NCBI RefSeq assembly: GCF_900112305.1
Contig: NZ_FOKT01000012.1
Location: 1-64,000 of the forward strand
DNA from: Microbulbifer thermotolerans
Lineage (GTDB): Bacteria; Pseudomonadota; Gammaproteobacteria; Pseudomonadales; Cellvibrionaceae
Direction of reading: 5' to 3'
DNA length: 64,000 nucleotides
The position numbers were made by a program, and so were the translations under genes. Position 1 is the first letter of the stretch. The number at the start of each line of letters is the position of its first letter. The notes under the pieces were generated by a model, which did not search any database, had not been told where the DNA came from, and was given only the letters and a program-made list of their open reading frames with translations. Of the stretch, positions 8,413 through 18,337 are shown in pieces.

Positions 8413-10647
8413 ATGGCACTGACACATATCCTCGGCTATCCGCGCATTGGCGCTGGCCGCGAACTGAAAAAGGCACTGGAGGCCTACTGGCGCGGGGATC
8501 TCCCGCAGAGAGAACTGCTGGCAGTTGGGGCGGAGATACGCCGCGGCAATTGGCAGGCGCAGAGGGAAGCGGGCCTGGAGCTGGTAACCGTTGGTGATTT
8601 CGCCTGGTACGACCAGGTGCTCAATCACACGCTGATGTTCGGCGCTGTGCCGCCGCGCTTTGACGAGGGCGCTGCAGACAACAAACTGGATCAGTATTTC
8701 CGCATCGCCCGCGGCCGCGCTCCCTCGGGCAGTCCCGTGGCCGCCAGTGCCATGACCAAGTGGTTTGATACCAATTATCACTACCTGGTACCAGAGTTCA
8801 GCGCCGACCAGAATTTCGCCTTGGACAGTGACTGGTTGCTGACCGAGGTGCAGGAAGCCCGGTCACAGGGCCACAACACCAAGGCGGTGGTTATTGGTCC
8901 TCTGACTTATCTGTGGCTCGGCCGCGCCGAGGGCGACGCCCTGGCACTGCTGCCGAAGTTGTTGCCCTGTTACACGCAGCTGTTGCGGGAGCTGGCAGAG
9001 GCCGGTGTCGAGTGGGTACAGCTGGACGAGCCGATACTCGGGCTGGACTTGCCGGGCGCGTGGCGCGATGCCTTTGCCCCTGCCTACCGGGAACTGAATG
9101 CGGCAGTACCTGCGCTGAAACTGCTGCTGGCTACGTATTTCTCCTCTTTACAGGAAAACTTGCCGCTGGCGTTTGCCCTGCCAGTGGACGGGGTGCATAT
9201 CGATTGTGTGCGCGCGCCCGAGGAACTGTCCACTGCGGTGGAGGCTCTGGGCCCGAATCAAGTGCTGTCCGCTGGCGTTCTGAACGGTCGCAATGTCTGG
9301 CGCGGCGACTTGGCCAGCTGGCAGAGCCGCTTAAAGCCAATCGCCGAACAGTTGGGCGATCGCTTGTGGCTGTCTGCCAGTTGCTCTCTTTTGCACTGCC
9401 CAGTAGACCTGGAAACAGAAACTGGCCTGCCGGCGGAGCAGAGACAGAAACTCGCCTACAGTCGCCAGAAACTGGAAGAACTGAAGCAGCTGCAAAGCCT
9501 GTTGCAACAGGATGCGGCTACGGATGCGTCCGCGAGTGTTGCGGCGGTGTCTTCGAGTACTGCGCTGGAGGAGCTGCAAGATACCTGGCGCCCGCAGTCC
9601 TACGCCGAGCGTGCGCCACTGCAGGCCAAACGCTGGCAGCTGCCTTTGTTGCCCACTACCACCATTGGTTCTTTCCCACAGACGGATCTGCTGCGCAAAG
9701 TGCGCAAACAGTTCCGCAGCGGAGAAATCAGCGAACAGGATTACCGCGATCATTTGCGCGCAGAAATTGCCGAGGCCATACGCCGCCAGGAAATTCTCGG
9801 TCTGGATGTGCTGGTGCACGGCGAGGCGGAGCGCAACGATATGGTGGAGTATTTTGGCGAGCAGCTGGAAGGTTTCGTGCACACCGGCAACGGCTGGGTG
9901 CAGAGTTACGGCTCCCGCTGTGTGAAGCCGCCGATTATCTTTGGCGATATTTCGCGGCCGAAACCCATGACGGTGGAGTGGATCAGCTACGCACAGAGCC
10001 TGACGAAAAAACCGGTCAAGGGCATGCTCACCGGTCCGGTGACTATATTGAACTGGTCTTTCCCGCGCGAGGATATTCCCCGTGCCGAGAGCTGTCTGCA
10101 AATTGCCAAGGCGCTGCGCCAGGAGGTACTGGATCTGGAAGAAGCCGGTATCGGCATTATCCAGATCGACGAACCGGCCCTGCGCGAAGGGGTGCCTTTG
10201 CGGGAGTCGGAACACAAAGCCTACTTCGACTGGGCAGTGGCCTGTTTCCGCTATACCTGCAGTCAAGTAAAGCCGGAGACCCAGATCCACACCCATATGT
10301 GCTACAGCAACTTCAACGCGATTATGGATGCGATTGTGGCGCTGGATGCGGATGTAATTACCATTGAGTCCTCCCGTTCGGACCTGCAGTTGCTGCATGC
10401 ATTCTCTGGCGAGAAAGGTGGTTACCCGAACGAGATTGGCCCGGGCGTCTACGATATCCACTCGCCCAATGTGCCGCAGCGGGAAGAGTTGGTGGCGCGC
10501 CTGAAGAAAATTTTGCAGGTTATTCCCCTGGAAAAACTTTGGGTGAACCCAGACTGTGGTCTCAAGACCCGCAATTGGGCGGAGGTGGGATCATCGCTGT
10601 TGAATATGGTGGAGGCGGCGAGGACGCTGCGCGCGGAGCTGGCCTGA
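8413..10647 (+). CDS. metE: Cobalamin-independent methionine synthase MetE
   Basis: Transfers a methyl group from 5-methyl-tetrahydropteroyl-triglutamate to homocysteine in the last step of methionine synthesis, in the cytoplasm. The 744-residue protein has the N-terminal half ([17 protein letters not shown] onward) and the catalytic C-terminal half ([30 protein letters not shown]). The zinc ligands are present: H628 and C630 (HTHMCYSNF), E652 (TIESSRSD) and C715 (NPDCGLKTR). I chose the ATG at 8413, preceded by GGGGA, because [13 protein letters not shown] aligns with known N-termini; an in-frame TTG at 8389 is less likely. Divergent from its probable regulator metR. Confidence 0.98.
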   Translation: MALTHILGYPRIGAGRELKKALEAYWRGDLPQRELLAVGAEIRRGNWQAQREAGLELVTVGDFAWYDQVLNHTLMFGAVPPRFDEGAADNKLDQYFRIARGRAPSGSPVAASAMTKWFDTNYHYLVPEFSADQNFALDSDWLLTEVQEARSQGHNTKAVVIGPLTYLWLGRAEGDALALLPKLLPCYTQLLRELAEAGVEWVQLDEPILGLDLPGAWRDAFAPAYRELNAAVPALKLLLATYFSSLQENLPLAFALPVDGVHIDCVRAPEELSTAVEALGPNQVLSAGVLNGRNVWRGDLASWQSRLKPIAEQLGDRLWLSASCSLLHCPVDLETETGLPAEQRQKLAYSRQKLEELKQLQSLLQQDAATDASASVAAVSSSTALEELQDTWRPQSYAERAPLQAKRWQLPLLPTTTIGSFPQTDLLRKVRKQFRSGEISEQDYRDHLRAEIAEAIRRQEILGLDVLVHGEAERNDMVEYFGEQLEGFVHTGNGWVQSYGSRCVKPPIIFGDISRPKPMTVEWISYAQSLTKKPVKGMLTGPVTILNWSFPREDIPRAESCLQIAKALRQEVLDLEEAGIGIIQIDEPALREGVPLRESEHKAYFDWAVACFRYTCSQVKPETQIHTHMCYSNFNAIMDAIVALDADVITIESSRSDLQLLHAFSGEKGGYPNEIGPGVYDIHSPNVPQREELVARLKKILQVIPLEKLWVNPDCGLKTRNWAEVGSSLLNMVEAARTLRAELA

Positions 10648-10677
10648 TTCGCTTGGGGCATTACTCCTGAACGAATT

Positions 10678-10781
10678 GCTCAGGCGATGGGGGACATTTC
10701 GAAACCACCGGCTGCAGGGAGGTATCCGGTCGAGCTACAGGGAAGTGCTCACGGGTTTTCGAAATGCCCCATTGCTTGAGC
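10678..10781 (-). repeat. Dispersed palindromic repeat, core-only copy
   Basis: Outer core arms GCTCAGGCGATGGGGGACAT and its near-complement ending TTGCTTGAGC enclose two TTTCGAAA boxes and the tandem inner units GCAGGGAGGTATCC and ACAGGGAAGTGCTC. The long outer ends (GGAACCTCTGATTAATTC type) are absent. It sits in the gap between convergent metE and pepQ. Orientation is the same as the copies at 24.9 and 25.9 kb. Confidence 0.85.
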
Positions 10782-10796
10782 ACCTAAGGTGCTCAA
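10776..10796. terminator. Hairpin at the metE/pepQ junction
   Basis: Perfect 9-bp arms (TTGAGCACC/GGTGCTCAA) around a 3-nt loop, overlapping the edge of the repeat copy. It lies between two convergent genes and could stop transcription both ways, but no long U tract follows. Confidence 0.5.
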
Positions 10797-10817
10797 AGCG
10801 AACAAATCTGCGGTTTC

Positions 10818-12131
10818 TCAGTCCTCCGCGTAGCAATCCCGAGTGATATTCTCGACACCGTCTGCACGCACAATGGCGTTATCCTCGATACGCACACCGC
10901 CGAAGGGGCGCAGCGCATCGACCTTGCTCCAATTCACTTCTTTTGCCAGTTCAGAATCTTTCAGTTCCGCCAACAGGCTGTCGATAAAATAGAGACCGGG
11001 TTCGATGGTGAAAACCTGGTTTTCTTCAATAGTGCGCGTTGTGCGCAGGAAGGGGTATTGGGCCGGCGGGGGGGTGACGCCGCCTTCCGGACCGGCCTGA
11101 TGGCCGCCCACATCGTGTACCTGCAGGCCGAGAAAGTGGCCCAGTCCGTGGGGCATAAAAGTGCCGGTAAGGCCGGATTCCACCGCATTGTCGGCGGAGG
11201 TTTTGATCACGCCGAAGCGATTCAGTAACTCGCCCACCTTTTGGTGACATTCCCGATGCAGGTCAGGGTAGGGGAGGCCCGGCTTCAGGCCGGCAACCAG
11301 CTCTTGTTGTTTTTCGTCCATCGCCGCCACAAGGTCCGCGAATTCGCCGTCGCGGTAAGCGTAAGTGCGGGTGATGTCCGCACAGTAGCCGTTGCAGTCG
11401 GCACCCGCGTCGATGAGGAAGGTCCTCCGTTCTGATTCCGGCAGGCGCTGTTCGGAGAGGTGGGTGTAGTGCAGTATGGCCGCGTGCTCGTTCAGGGCAA
11501 TGATATTGCCGTAGGGCATGCGGTTTTCGCCCTGAGCCGCGGCTTGCAGATAGGCGAGGTTGATCTCAAATTCGCTGGCACCTTCGCGGAAGGCAGCTTC
11601 CGCAGCTCTGTGGGCTTTTACCGCTATGCGGTTGGCCTGGCGCAGGCAGGCGAGTTCATAGGGGGTCTTGTAGGCGCGCGCCCAGTGCAGCCGCGCCAGC
11701 AGTGCTTCTGGATTGGGGGTGCCGAGCGGCCAGCCATCCAGACCGTCGGCCTCGCCGAGAAAGGCGGCCCCTTCTGCGCTCAGGAATTGTTTGGCATCTG
11801 CCGGGCTTGCGATCAGCTCGATATCGTAAAAGTCGCTCCAGTAGGTCTGCGGCGCTGGCGGCACATAGTGCCAAAAGTCCACCGGGCGGTAGAACAGCAG
11901 CTTGGGCTTCTGCCCGCGGCGGTAGATCACCCAACTGTGGGGATTGTCGGTTACCGGTACCAGCGCTTTGAACTGGGGATTTACCTTGAAGGGGTAGTAG
12001 TTGTCGTCTAGGAACTGCACCTTGGGTGCGCCGCTGAACACGTTGAGTGTGTCGAAGCCGCAGGCTTCGAGAATGTCATCGTAGCGGCGTTGCAGGGTGG
12101 CGATATGTTCAGCGTAGAGATTCTTATCCAT
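10818..12131 (-). CDS. pepQ: Xaa-Pro dipeptidase PepQ
   Basis: A cytoplasmic metallopeptidase that cleaves Xaa-Pro dipeptides; 437 residues against 443 in E. coli PepQ. The N-terminal creatinase-like domain contains YYPFKVNPQFKALVPVT. The C-terminal pita-bread domain holds the dinuclear metal site: aspartates in LIDAGADCNGYCADITRTY, the histidine in MPHGLGHFLGLQVHDVGG, and glutamates in TIEPGLYFI and GGVRIEDNAI. The start ATG aligns with the E. coli protein (KNHIATLQ / AEHIATLQ). Single gene, convergent with metE and divergent from purU. Confidence 0.95.
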   Translation of the reverse strand: MDKNLYAEHIATLQRRYDDILEACGFDTLNVFSGAPKVQFLDDNYYPFKVNPQFKALVPVTDNPHSWVIYRRGQKPKLLFYRPVDFWHYVPPAPQTYWSDFYDIELIASPADAKQFLSAEGAAFLGEADGLDGWPLGTPNPEALLARLHWARAYKTPYELACLRQANRIAVKAHRAAEAAFREGASEFEINLAYLQAAAQGENRMPYGNIIALNEHAAILHYTHLSEQRLPESERRTFLIDAGADCNGYCADITRTYAYRDGEFADLVAAMDEKQQELVAGLKPGLPYPDLHRECHQKVGELLNRFGVIKTSADNAVESGLTGTFMPHGLGHFLGLQVHDVGGHQAGPEGGVTPPPAQYPFLRTTRTIEENQVFTIEPGLYFIDSLLAELKDSELAKEVNWSKVDALRPFGGVRIEDNAIVRADGVENITRDCYAED

Positions 12132-12222
12132 ATTGTTCCCCGGATAGGTGAGCGGGTTTGTGAATCAGTCAATCGGCATAGTGTATAGTCTGGGCCTTGG
12201 ATATTTGGCCTGAATTTCGAAC

Positions 12223-13059
12223 ATGGAAAAGAAGATACTGCTGACCGACTGCCCCGATGCCAAGGGGCTGATCGCGAAAATCACCAATATTTGCTACAAG
12301 CACCAGCTCAATATCATCAAGAACGATGAATTCGTCGATCGCGAGCAGGGCCGCTTTTTTATGCGTACCGCACTGGAGGGGATCTTCAACGACCAGACCT
12401 TTCTGGAGGATCTGGATCTCACTTTACCGCAGGGGGCAAAGCGGCGTTTGGTGGCCAGTGGGCGCAAACGCCTGGTGCTGATGGTGACCCGCGAATCCCA
12501 TTGTCTCGGCGATATTCTGATGAAGTGCTACGCCGGTGCCCTGGATGTGGAAATCGCAGCGGTGATCGGCAACCATCCGGACCTGGGCTCGCTGGTGGAG
12601 AAATTCGATATCCCCTTCCACCACCTGCCGGCGGATGGTCTGGAGCGGGCGCAACACGAGCAGCAGGTGATGGCTCTGGTCGATGACTACTGTCCGGATT
12701 ACCTGGTGTTGGCCAAATACATGCGGGTGCTGACACCGGATTTTGTGGCCCACTACCGGGACCGCATTATCAATATCCACCACTCATTCCTGCCCGCATT
12801 TATCGGTGCCAGGCCTTACCAGCAGGCCTATGAGCGAGGTGTGAAGTTGATTGGGGCAACGGCGCACTTCGTCACCGACGATCTGGATGAGGGGCCGATT
12901 ATCGAGCAGGACATTATCCATGTGGATCACGCCTATTCCGCCGCAGCCATGGCTGCGGCCGGGCGGGATGTGGAAAAACTGGTGTTGACTCGCGCGTTAC
13001 AGCTGGTGCTGGAGGAGCGGGTGTTTATCCACGGCAACAAGACGGTGGTGTTTAAATAG
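12223..13059 (+). CDS. purU: Formyltetrahydrofolate deformylase PurU
   Basis: Hydrolyses 10-formyl-THF to formate and THF, balancing one-carbon folate pools and supplying formate to PurT. The 278-residue protein has an N-terminal ACT domain (about 1-80, which senses glycine/methionine status in the family) and a formyltransferase-fold domain carrying the catalytic Asn-His-Asp set: NIHHSFLPAFIGA (about 184-196) and ATAHFVTDDLDEGPI. It is followed by an intrinsic terminator at 13183-13208. Its partner in glycine/one-carbon flow, gcvP, lies next to it but on the opposite strand. Confidence 0.95.
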   Translation: MEKKILLTDCPDAKGLIAKITNICYKHQLNIIKNDEFVDREQGRFFMRTALEGIFNDQTFLEDLDLTLPQGAKRRLVASGRKRLVLMVTRESHCLGDILMKCYAGALDVEIAAVIGNHPDLGSLVEKFDIPFHHLPADGLERAQHEQQVMALVDDYCPDYLVLAKYMRVLTPDFVAHYRDRIINIHHSFLPAFIGARPYQQAYERGVKLIGATAHFVTDDLDEGPIIEQDIIHVDHAYSAAAMAAAGRDVEKLVLTRALQLVLEERVFIHGNKTVVFK

Positions 13060-13078
13060 TTTTTACACTCTGAATTTA

Positions 13079-13132
13079 GGGAACCTTTGATTAATTCGCG
13101 TGAACACTATGGTAGCTTCCGGGGCGCTCAGG
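13079..13132 (+). repeat. Solo left end of the dispersed repeat
   Basis: GGGAACCTTTGATTAATTC followed by GGGGCGCTCAGG reproduces the left arm of the full copies at 21.8 and 23.1 kb with few differences, then the similarity stops before the TTTCGAAA core. It is an isolated end 20 bp after purU. Confidence 0.75.
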
Positions 13133-13182
13133 CTACAGCATCCATTCGGAATGGCGCTCGAACTGAGTGGCAAAAGAAAAGG

Positions 13183-13208
13183 CCGGGAAAATTCCCGGCC
13201 TTTTTTGC
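13183..13208. terminator. Intrinsic terminator between purU and gcvP
   Basis: An 8-bp G+C-rich stem (GGCCGGGA/TCCCGGCC) with a short A+T loop, followed by TTTTTT on the plus strand and preceded by an A-rich run that gives a U tract on the minus strand. It can serve both convergent genes. Confidence 0.9.
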
Positions 13209-13239
13209 ACACTCTCTTTCCGTGTATCGGTGAGAGGGG

Positions 13240-16140
13240 TTATTCCGCGTAGCTCTCTACCGGCGGGCAGGAGCAGATGAGGTTGCGGTCGCCGTAGACA
13301 TTGTCGATGCGGTTAGAGGCCGGCCACACTTTGTGTGACTTCAGCCAGGACGCCGGGCGGCCGGCCACATCGCGGGAGTAGCTGTGTTGCCACTGGTCCG
13401 CCATCACGTCATCCAGGGTGTGCGGCGCATTGTGCAGCGGGTTGTCCTCGGCGCTGTACTCACCGTTGATCACCTGCTCGACCTCTTTGCGGATGATTGT
13501 CATGGCTTCGATAAAGCGGTCCAGCTCTTCCTTGGATTCGCTCTCGGTGGGTTCGATCATCAGGGTGCCGGCCACCGGGAAGGACATGGTGGGGGCGTGG
13601 AAACCGAAGTCCATCAGGCGCTTGGCGATATCTTCCTCGGAGATGCCGCTGGCCTCTTTCAGCGGGCGCAGGTCCACCAGACACTCGTGCGCGACGAAGC
13701 CGTTGCTGCCCGTGTAGAGCAGGGTGTAGTGCTCGGACAGGCGCTTGGCTACATAGTTGGCGTTCAGAATCGCCATCTCGGTGGCGCGCTTCATACCCTG
13801 TTTACCCATCATGCGGATATACATCCAGCTGATCGGCAGAATACTGGCGGAACCCCAGGGCGCCGCGGAGATGGTGCCGTTTGCGGTGTCGGTGCCCGGT
13901 ATTTCGGTCACAGGGTGGCCGGCCAGATAGGGCTTGAGGTGCTCGCCGACGGCGATGGGGCCCATGCCCGGGCCGCCGCCGCCGTGGGGAATACAGAAGG
14001 TTTTGTGCAGGTTCAGGTGCGAGACGTCGCCGCCGAACTGACCCGGTGCGGCGACGCCGATCAGGGCGTTCATGTTGGCGCCGTCGATATACACCTGGCC
14101 ACCGGCAGCGTGGATCAGATCGCAGATCTCGCGGATGCCTTCCTCAAACACGCCGTGAGTGGACGGGTAGGTGACCATCAGCGCGGCGATGCGTTCACCG
14201 TGTTCCTCTACTTTGGCCTTGAGGTTGTCGATGTCCACGTTGCCCTTGCTGTCGCAGGCGACCACAACCACTTTCATGCCCGCCATCATCGCGGAGGCCG
14301 GGTTGGTGCCGTGGGCGGAGGCGGGAATCAGGCAGATATCGCGCTGGGTTTCGCCCTTGGCTTCGAAGTATTTTTTGATTGCTACCAGGCCCGCGTACTC
14401 GCCCTGGGAGCCGGCGTTGGGCTGCAGGCTCACGGCGTCGTAGCCGGTGCAGGCGGCCAGCATCTGTTGCAGCTGTTCGAACAGCGCCGCGTAGCCCTGG
14501 GCCTGATCGGCGGGGACGAAGGGATGCAGTTTGCCGAACTCCGGCCAGGTTACCGGGATCATCTCCGCGGTGGCGTTCAGCTTCATGGTGCAGGAGCCCA
14601 GCGGGATCATAGAGTGGTTCAGCGCTATGTCCTTGGACTCCAGGGTCTTCAGGTAACGCAGCATCTCGGTCTCTGAGTGGTAGCTGTTGAAGACCGGATG
14701 GGTGAGGAATTCGCTTTTGCGCGCCAGCTCGGCGGGCAGGCCCTGGGAGCCTTTGGCCGCTATCTCGCTGTCCAGCGCGGACAGATCCAGGCCGTGCGAC
14801 GCGCCGCAGAAGGCGTCGAGTATGTCGGATACATCCTGCAGGGTCGCGGTTTCGTGCAGGCTGACACCCAGGGCGTCGCCAGCTACTTTGCGCAGGTTGA
14901 TTTCTGCGTCCAGAGCGCGCTGGTAGATCTCGCCCTGCTTGTCGCCGGTGTTGACGGTCAGGGTATCGAACCAGCTGTCGTGGGCCAGCGCGAAGCCTTT
15001 CGCTTTCAGGCCTGCGGCGAGGATATCGGTCAGGCGCTGAATGCGCGCGGCGATTGTTTTCAGTCCTTCGGGGCCATGGTAGATGGCGTAGAAGGCACTC
15101 ATCACCGCCAGCAGTACCTGGGAGGTGCAGATATTGGAGTTGGCCTTTTCGCGGCGGATATGCTGTTCGCGGGTCTGCATGGCCATGCGCAGGGCGCGCT
15201 TGCCTTTGCTGTCTACGGACACGCCGATGATGCGGCCGGGTGCTGAGCGCTTGTAGGCCTCGCGGAAGGCGAAGAAGGCGGCGTGGGGGCCACCGTAGCC
15301 CATGGGAATCCCGAAGCGCTGGTTGTTGCCAACCACCACATCGGCACCCATTTCACCCGGTGCCTTCAGGGCCACCAGGCTCATCAGATCGGCGGCAACA
15401 GTTACCAGAGCGCCCGCTTCGTGGACTCCGGCGATGATATCAGTCAGATCGCGTACCCGGCCGGTGGAGCCGGGGTATTGCAGCAGCGCGCCGAAGAGTT
15501 CCGCGGGAATATCTTTTTCCACATCTCCAACGATCACTTCAAAACCGAAGTGCTCGGCGCGGGTTTTGACTACGGCGATGGTTTGCGGGTGGCAGTCGGC
15601 GTCTACGAAAAAGACGTTGGACTTATTGCGCTTCACCTGGCGTTTGCACATGGCCATGGCTTCAGCGGCGGCGGTGCCTTCGTCGAGCATGGAGGCGTTG
15701 GCCATTTCCATGCCGGTCAGGTCCATGATCATTTGCTGGAAGTTCAGCAATCCTTCCAGACGGCCCTGGGCGATTTCCGGCTGATAGGGCGTGTAGGCGG
15801 TGTACCAGCCGGGATTTTCCAGCACGTTGCGCAGGATGACGTTGGGCGTAATCGTGTCGTGGTAGCCCATGCCGATAAAGGTACGGTAGATCTTGTTGCG
15901 GCTCGCCAGCGCCTTCAGTTCTGCCAGGGCCTCTGCTTCGTCCACTGCATCTGACAGGTTCAGTTCGTCAGTTTTGCGGATGGCGGCGGGCACTGTTTTC
16001 TCTATCAGCTCGTCCAGACTGGAAACACCGAGGGTGTTCAACATTTCCCGGGTCTGCGCGTCGTCGGGGCCGATATGGCGCTGGATAAAGGCGTCGTGTT
16101 GTTCCAACTGCTGAAGAGATGGCTGAGTCATAAACTTCAT
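13240..16140 (-). CDS. gcvP: Glycine dehydrogenase (decarboxylating), P-protein GcvP
   Basis: The PLP-dependent P-protein of the glycine cleavage system: it decarboxylates glycine and passes the aminomethyl group to lipoylated GcvH. The 966-residue single-chain form fuses the two halves that some bacteria keep separate. Visible marks are RHIGPDD near the N-terminus, the glycine-rich [15 protein letters not shown], the central [13 protein letters not shown], and the PLP-lysine loop [19 protein letters not shown]. An internal ATG three codons in ([13 protein letters not shown]) could be the true start. gcvT and gcvH are not in this window. I saw no glycine riboswitch in the 5' leader. Confidence 0.97.
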   Translation of the reverse strand: MKFMTQPSLQQLEQHDAFIQRHIGPDDAQTREMLNTLGVSSLDELIEKTVPAAIRKTDELNLSDAVDEAEALAELKALASRNKIYRTFIGMGYHDTITPNVILRNVLENPGWYTAYTPYQPEIAQGRLEGLLNFQQMIMDLTGMEMANASMLDEGTAAAEAMAMCKRQVKRNKSNVFFVDADCHPQTIAVVKTRAEHFGFEVIVGDVEKDIPAELFGALLQYPGSTGRVRDLTDIIAGVHEAGALVTVAADLMSLVALKAPGEMGADVVVGNNQRFGIPMGYGGPHAAFFAFREAYKRSAPGRIIGVSVDSKGKRALRMAMQTREQHIRREKANSNICTSQVLLAVMSAFYAIYHGPEGLKTIAARIQRLTDILAAGLKAKGFALAHDSWFDTLTVNTGDKQGEIYQRALDAEINLRKVAGDALGVSLHETATLQDVSDILDAFCGASHGLDLSALDSEIAAKGSQGLPAELARKSEFLTHPVFNSYHSETEMLRYLKTLESKDIALNHSMIPLGSCTMKLNATAEMIPVTWPEFGKLHPFVPADQAQGYAALFEQLQQMLAACTGYDAVSLQPNAGSQGEYAGLVAIKKYFEAKGETQRDICLIPASAHGTNPASAMMAGMKVVVVACDSKGNVDIDNLKAKVEEHGERIAALMVTYPSTHGVFEEGIREICDLIHAAGGQVYIDGANMNALIGVAAPGQFGGDVSHLNLHKTFCIPHGGGGPGMGPIAVGEHLKPYLAGHPVTEIPGTDTANGTISAAPWGSASILPISWMYIRMMGKQGMKRATEMAILNANYVAKRLSEHYTLLYTGSNGFVAHECLVDLRPLKEASGISEEDIAKRLMDFGFHAPTMSFPVAGTLMIEPTESESKEELDRFIEAMTIIRKEVEQVINGEYSAEDNPLHNAPHTLDDVMADQWQHSYSRDVAGRPASWLKSHKVWPASNRIDNVYGDRNLICSCPPVESYAE

Positions 16141-16572
16141 TCCTGTAATCGCAGGGAAGTGCGGTTAAACATAGCCCCTGTTTCGATCCCGCGGTTCTGG
16201 CATTGGTGCCCTGTTGTTTTTTTGCGGGTAAACGTGGGAGAAGCGGGCGCAGCTGCCAGACAGGCGGATTGCGGGGTCTGGGGGCCGGCGAGCCGGCGCG
16301 CATCTTAGCAACCGCGGGCAGTGCCGGCAATCTGGTAGTTTTTGGCGGTAAATGTGCTAAATTGTGTCAAAAAATGTGAGATATATCCTGTTATAACGCA
16401 GTCGGCGTAATTTTATTCTGCTGGCGCTCAGAACCCTTCCTTGGTTGTCCGGGCTATCAACCATACTCCCTGGAGATTCTGGGCAGGCGATGGAGCCAAG
16501 CCGGCTGGCGCCGACTGTTGTGCTTTTGGGATAGGAGTTGATCCCAGTCTTTTCTGTGGGGTAGCAAAGGAA
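16141..16572. other. Divergent regulatory gap between gcvP and the GGDEF gene
   Basis: About 430 bases holding the promoters of two divergent genes. Bases 16330-16410 are A+T rich, with TTATAAC near 16392 as a possible -10 element. An open frame joins the GGDEF gene upstream (from 16441), but its residues (a Gly/Cys-rich stretch) do not look like protein. I searched the minus strand for the paired glycine-aptamer signature and did not see it. Confidence 0.5.
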
Positions 16573-18288
16573 ATGCAGTTACACAGTTTGCGGGTAAAGG
16601 CCTGCGTCTTTTCACTCTTGCTAATTGTGGCGATGTGCCTGTTCTTTATTCTGCTGGGCAACAGCAGTCTGCAATCGCTGCTGGAAAAGAGTCGCAACGA
16701 CCGTTACCTCACTTACCAGTACCAGGTGTCCTGGTTGTTGCAGCAGTCGCGGAAGGATCTTCTTCAGCTCGCAGATCTTGTGGCAGTGGGGCGGGAAGGA
16801 GATTCCGGCGACGTGGAAACCATGCAGCGGCTGTTCGATCGCCGCTGGGAATATCTGCGAGCCAGCTGGGGCCTGGAATCCCTGAAATTGTACGCGAATG
16901 ACCGGCGCCCGCCGATGGTTTGGGGAGAGTCCGCCCGCCAATTGGCACCGGAACAGGTCCGCGAAGTGATCATCAGCGGCCAGTCCCTGGAAAGCATCCA
17001 CTGCGCGCGCATTTGTGTGCAAAGTCTGGCGGTACCGGTGGCAGCGGGGGGCGGCAGGGAATATGTGTTGCAGTTGGACCGCTCGCTTGCCGGGCTGCTG
17101 CTCGCTTTCCGGGAGATCACTGGATCGGACATCGGCATTGTTGCCGAAGTCCGCGGCGCTCCCGCTCAGCATCCCGGCGACTATCTGGAAAACTGGGAGC
17201 GGGAGGTGATCGCACTTACTTCCCAGGAAATCCTTCTGCCGCTATTGCACCGGGTAGCCGCAGAGCAGGAGGAAGTGCCCGGGCTGCAGTACTCAAAAAG
17301 CCACCCCTTCGAAGGGCGTCATTTCGATGTGAAAACCATGCCTGTTCCGGGGGACGGCGATCGCGGGGCCCGCTTTGTCATTGTCGATGACGTTTCGGAC
17401 CAGGTTGAACATATCGGCAATTCCCTCAGGGTGCTGATAGTGTTCTCGGCGCTGGGTGCCGCTATGTTCACGATTGTGGTTACCAGTGTCTTGTGGCGGC
17501 CGATACTGCGGCTGCGGCGCCTGGCGGAGGCGCTGCCCTTGCTGAGCGAGGGCAAGTTTGACGCCGCCCGCAGTTTGATACGGCCTGTGGCCAAACACAG
17601 TTCCCGGTTTGACGAAATCGATGTGCTGGATTCCACCGGTCTTGCGGTGTGCGACCAGTTGGAAGTGATGAAAGAAATCGTGTCGCAGAATACGGCGGAG
17701 CTGGAGCGGATCGCCATGTACGACACCCTGACGGGGCTGGCCAACCGCCACAATATCAGCGAGGAGCTGAATAAATATCTGCACTGTGGCGACTTCATCG
17801 AGGGCACCGCCTACCTGTTTTTCGTCGACCTGGACAACTTCAAGCAGGTGAACGACTCCCTCGGCCACCAGGGCGGCGATGACTTGCTGCGGGTGGTGGC
17901 CCAGCGGCTGGTGAGTGTGATGCGCTTTGGCGATATTGTCGCGCGTCTGGGTGGGGATGAGTTTTGCGTCTTCGTGCGCTCTCTGCCAGCGGATGGCACC
18001 TATCGCACGCTGGCGGAGAAAATGTTGAAAGTGGTTGCCGAGCCGGTGCGCATTGGCGACGAAATGGTACGGGTTACATTGAGTATTGGCGTTGTCGCCA
18101 TTCCGGAGCACGGCACGACATTGGAGACCATTCTCGAGAAAGCCGATATCGCCATGTATCACGCCAAGTACCGCGGCAAGAACAAATACCAGCTCTACAC
18201 GGCGGATCTACCGGGCATCGAGCAGTTGGCGGAAGCCTGCGCGGAGCGGCCGATAGGAGAGGTTGTCGCCGCCGACTCCGGCGACTGA
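16573..18288 (+). CDS. Membrane-anchored diguanylate cyclase (GGDEF)
   Basis: Probably makes cyclic di-GMP at the inner membrane. From the ATG at 16573 (preceded by AAAGGA) the protein has 571 residues: a transmembrane helix (about 10-30), an extracytoplasmic sensing segment of about 230 residues without a family I recognise, a second helix (VLIVFSALGAAMFTIVVTSV, about 285-305), a HAMP-like linker, and a C-terminal GGDEF domain with the intact active-site motif GGDEF at 460-464 (ARLGGDEFCVFV) and DLDNFKQVNDSLGHQGGDDLL before it. There is no EAL domain. The alternative upstream start at 16441 would add 44 unlikely residues. Convergent with argS. Confidence 0.92.
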   Translation: MQLHSLRVKACVFSLLLIVAMCLFFILLGNSSLQSLLEKSRNDRYLTYQYQVSWLLQQSRKDLLQLADLVAVGREGDSGDVETMQRLFDRRWEYLRASWGLESLKLYANDRRPPMVWGESARQLAPEQVREVIISGQSLESIHCARICVQSLAVPVAAGGGREYVLQLDRSLAGLLLAFREITGSDIGIVAEVRGAPAQHPGDYLENWEREVIALTSQEILLPLLHRVAAEQEEVPGLQYSKSHPFEGRHFDVKTMPVPGDGDRGARFVIVDDVSDQVEHIGNSLRVLIVFSALGAAMFTIVVTSVLWRPILRLRRLAEALPLLSEGKFDAARSLIRPVAKHSSRFDEIDVLDSTGLAVCDQLEVMKEIVSQNTAELERIAMYDTLTGLANRHNISEELNKYLHCGDFIEGTAYLFFVDLDNFKQVNDSLGHQGGDDLLRVVAQRLVSVMRFGDIVARLGGDEFCVFVRSLPADGTYRTLAEKMLKVVAEPVRIGDEMVRVTLSIGVVAIPEHGTTLETILEKADIAMYHAKYRGKNKYQLYTADLPGIEQLAEACAERPIGEVVAADSGD

Positions 18289-18299
18289 CCCCGGGAGGT

Positions 18300-18330
18300 G
18301 CGGCTGTACGGGAGTGCCAGGTACAGCCGC
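18300..18330. terminator. Hairpin between convergent GGDEF gene and argS
   Basis: Perfect 10-bp arms (GCGGCTGTAC/GTACAGCCGC) with an 11-nt loop in the 49-bp gap between two convergent genes. The U tract is poor on both sides; it may act as a bidirectional terminator or an RNA-stabilising hairpin. Confidence 0.6.
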
Positions 18331-18337
18331 GGGGGGA

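Noticed and set aside
8913..10367. 484-residue frame inside metE in another phase
   Set aside because: Arg/Gly/Ala-rich shadow; metE covers it with all zinc ligands present.
13384..14676. 430-residue plus-strand frame opposite gcvP
   Set aside because: Antisense shadow of the conserved P-protein; composition (His/Gly/Val/Gln) typical of reverse-complement reading.
16141..16440. Glycine riboswitch ahead of gcvP
   Set aside because: Looked for because gcv genes often carry one; the conserved aptamer pieces are not visible in the minus-strand leader.
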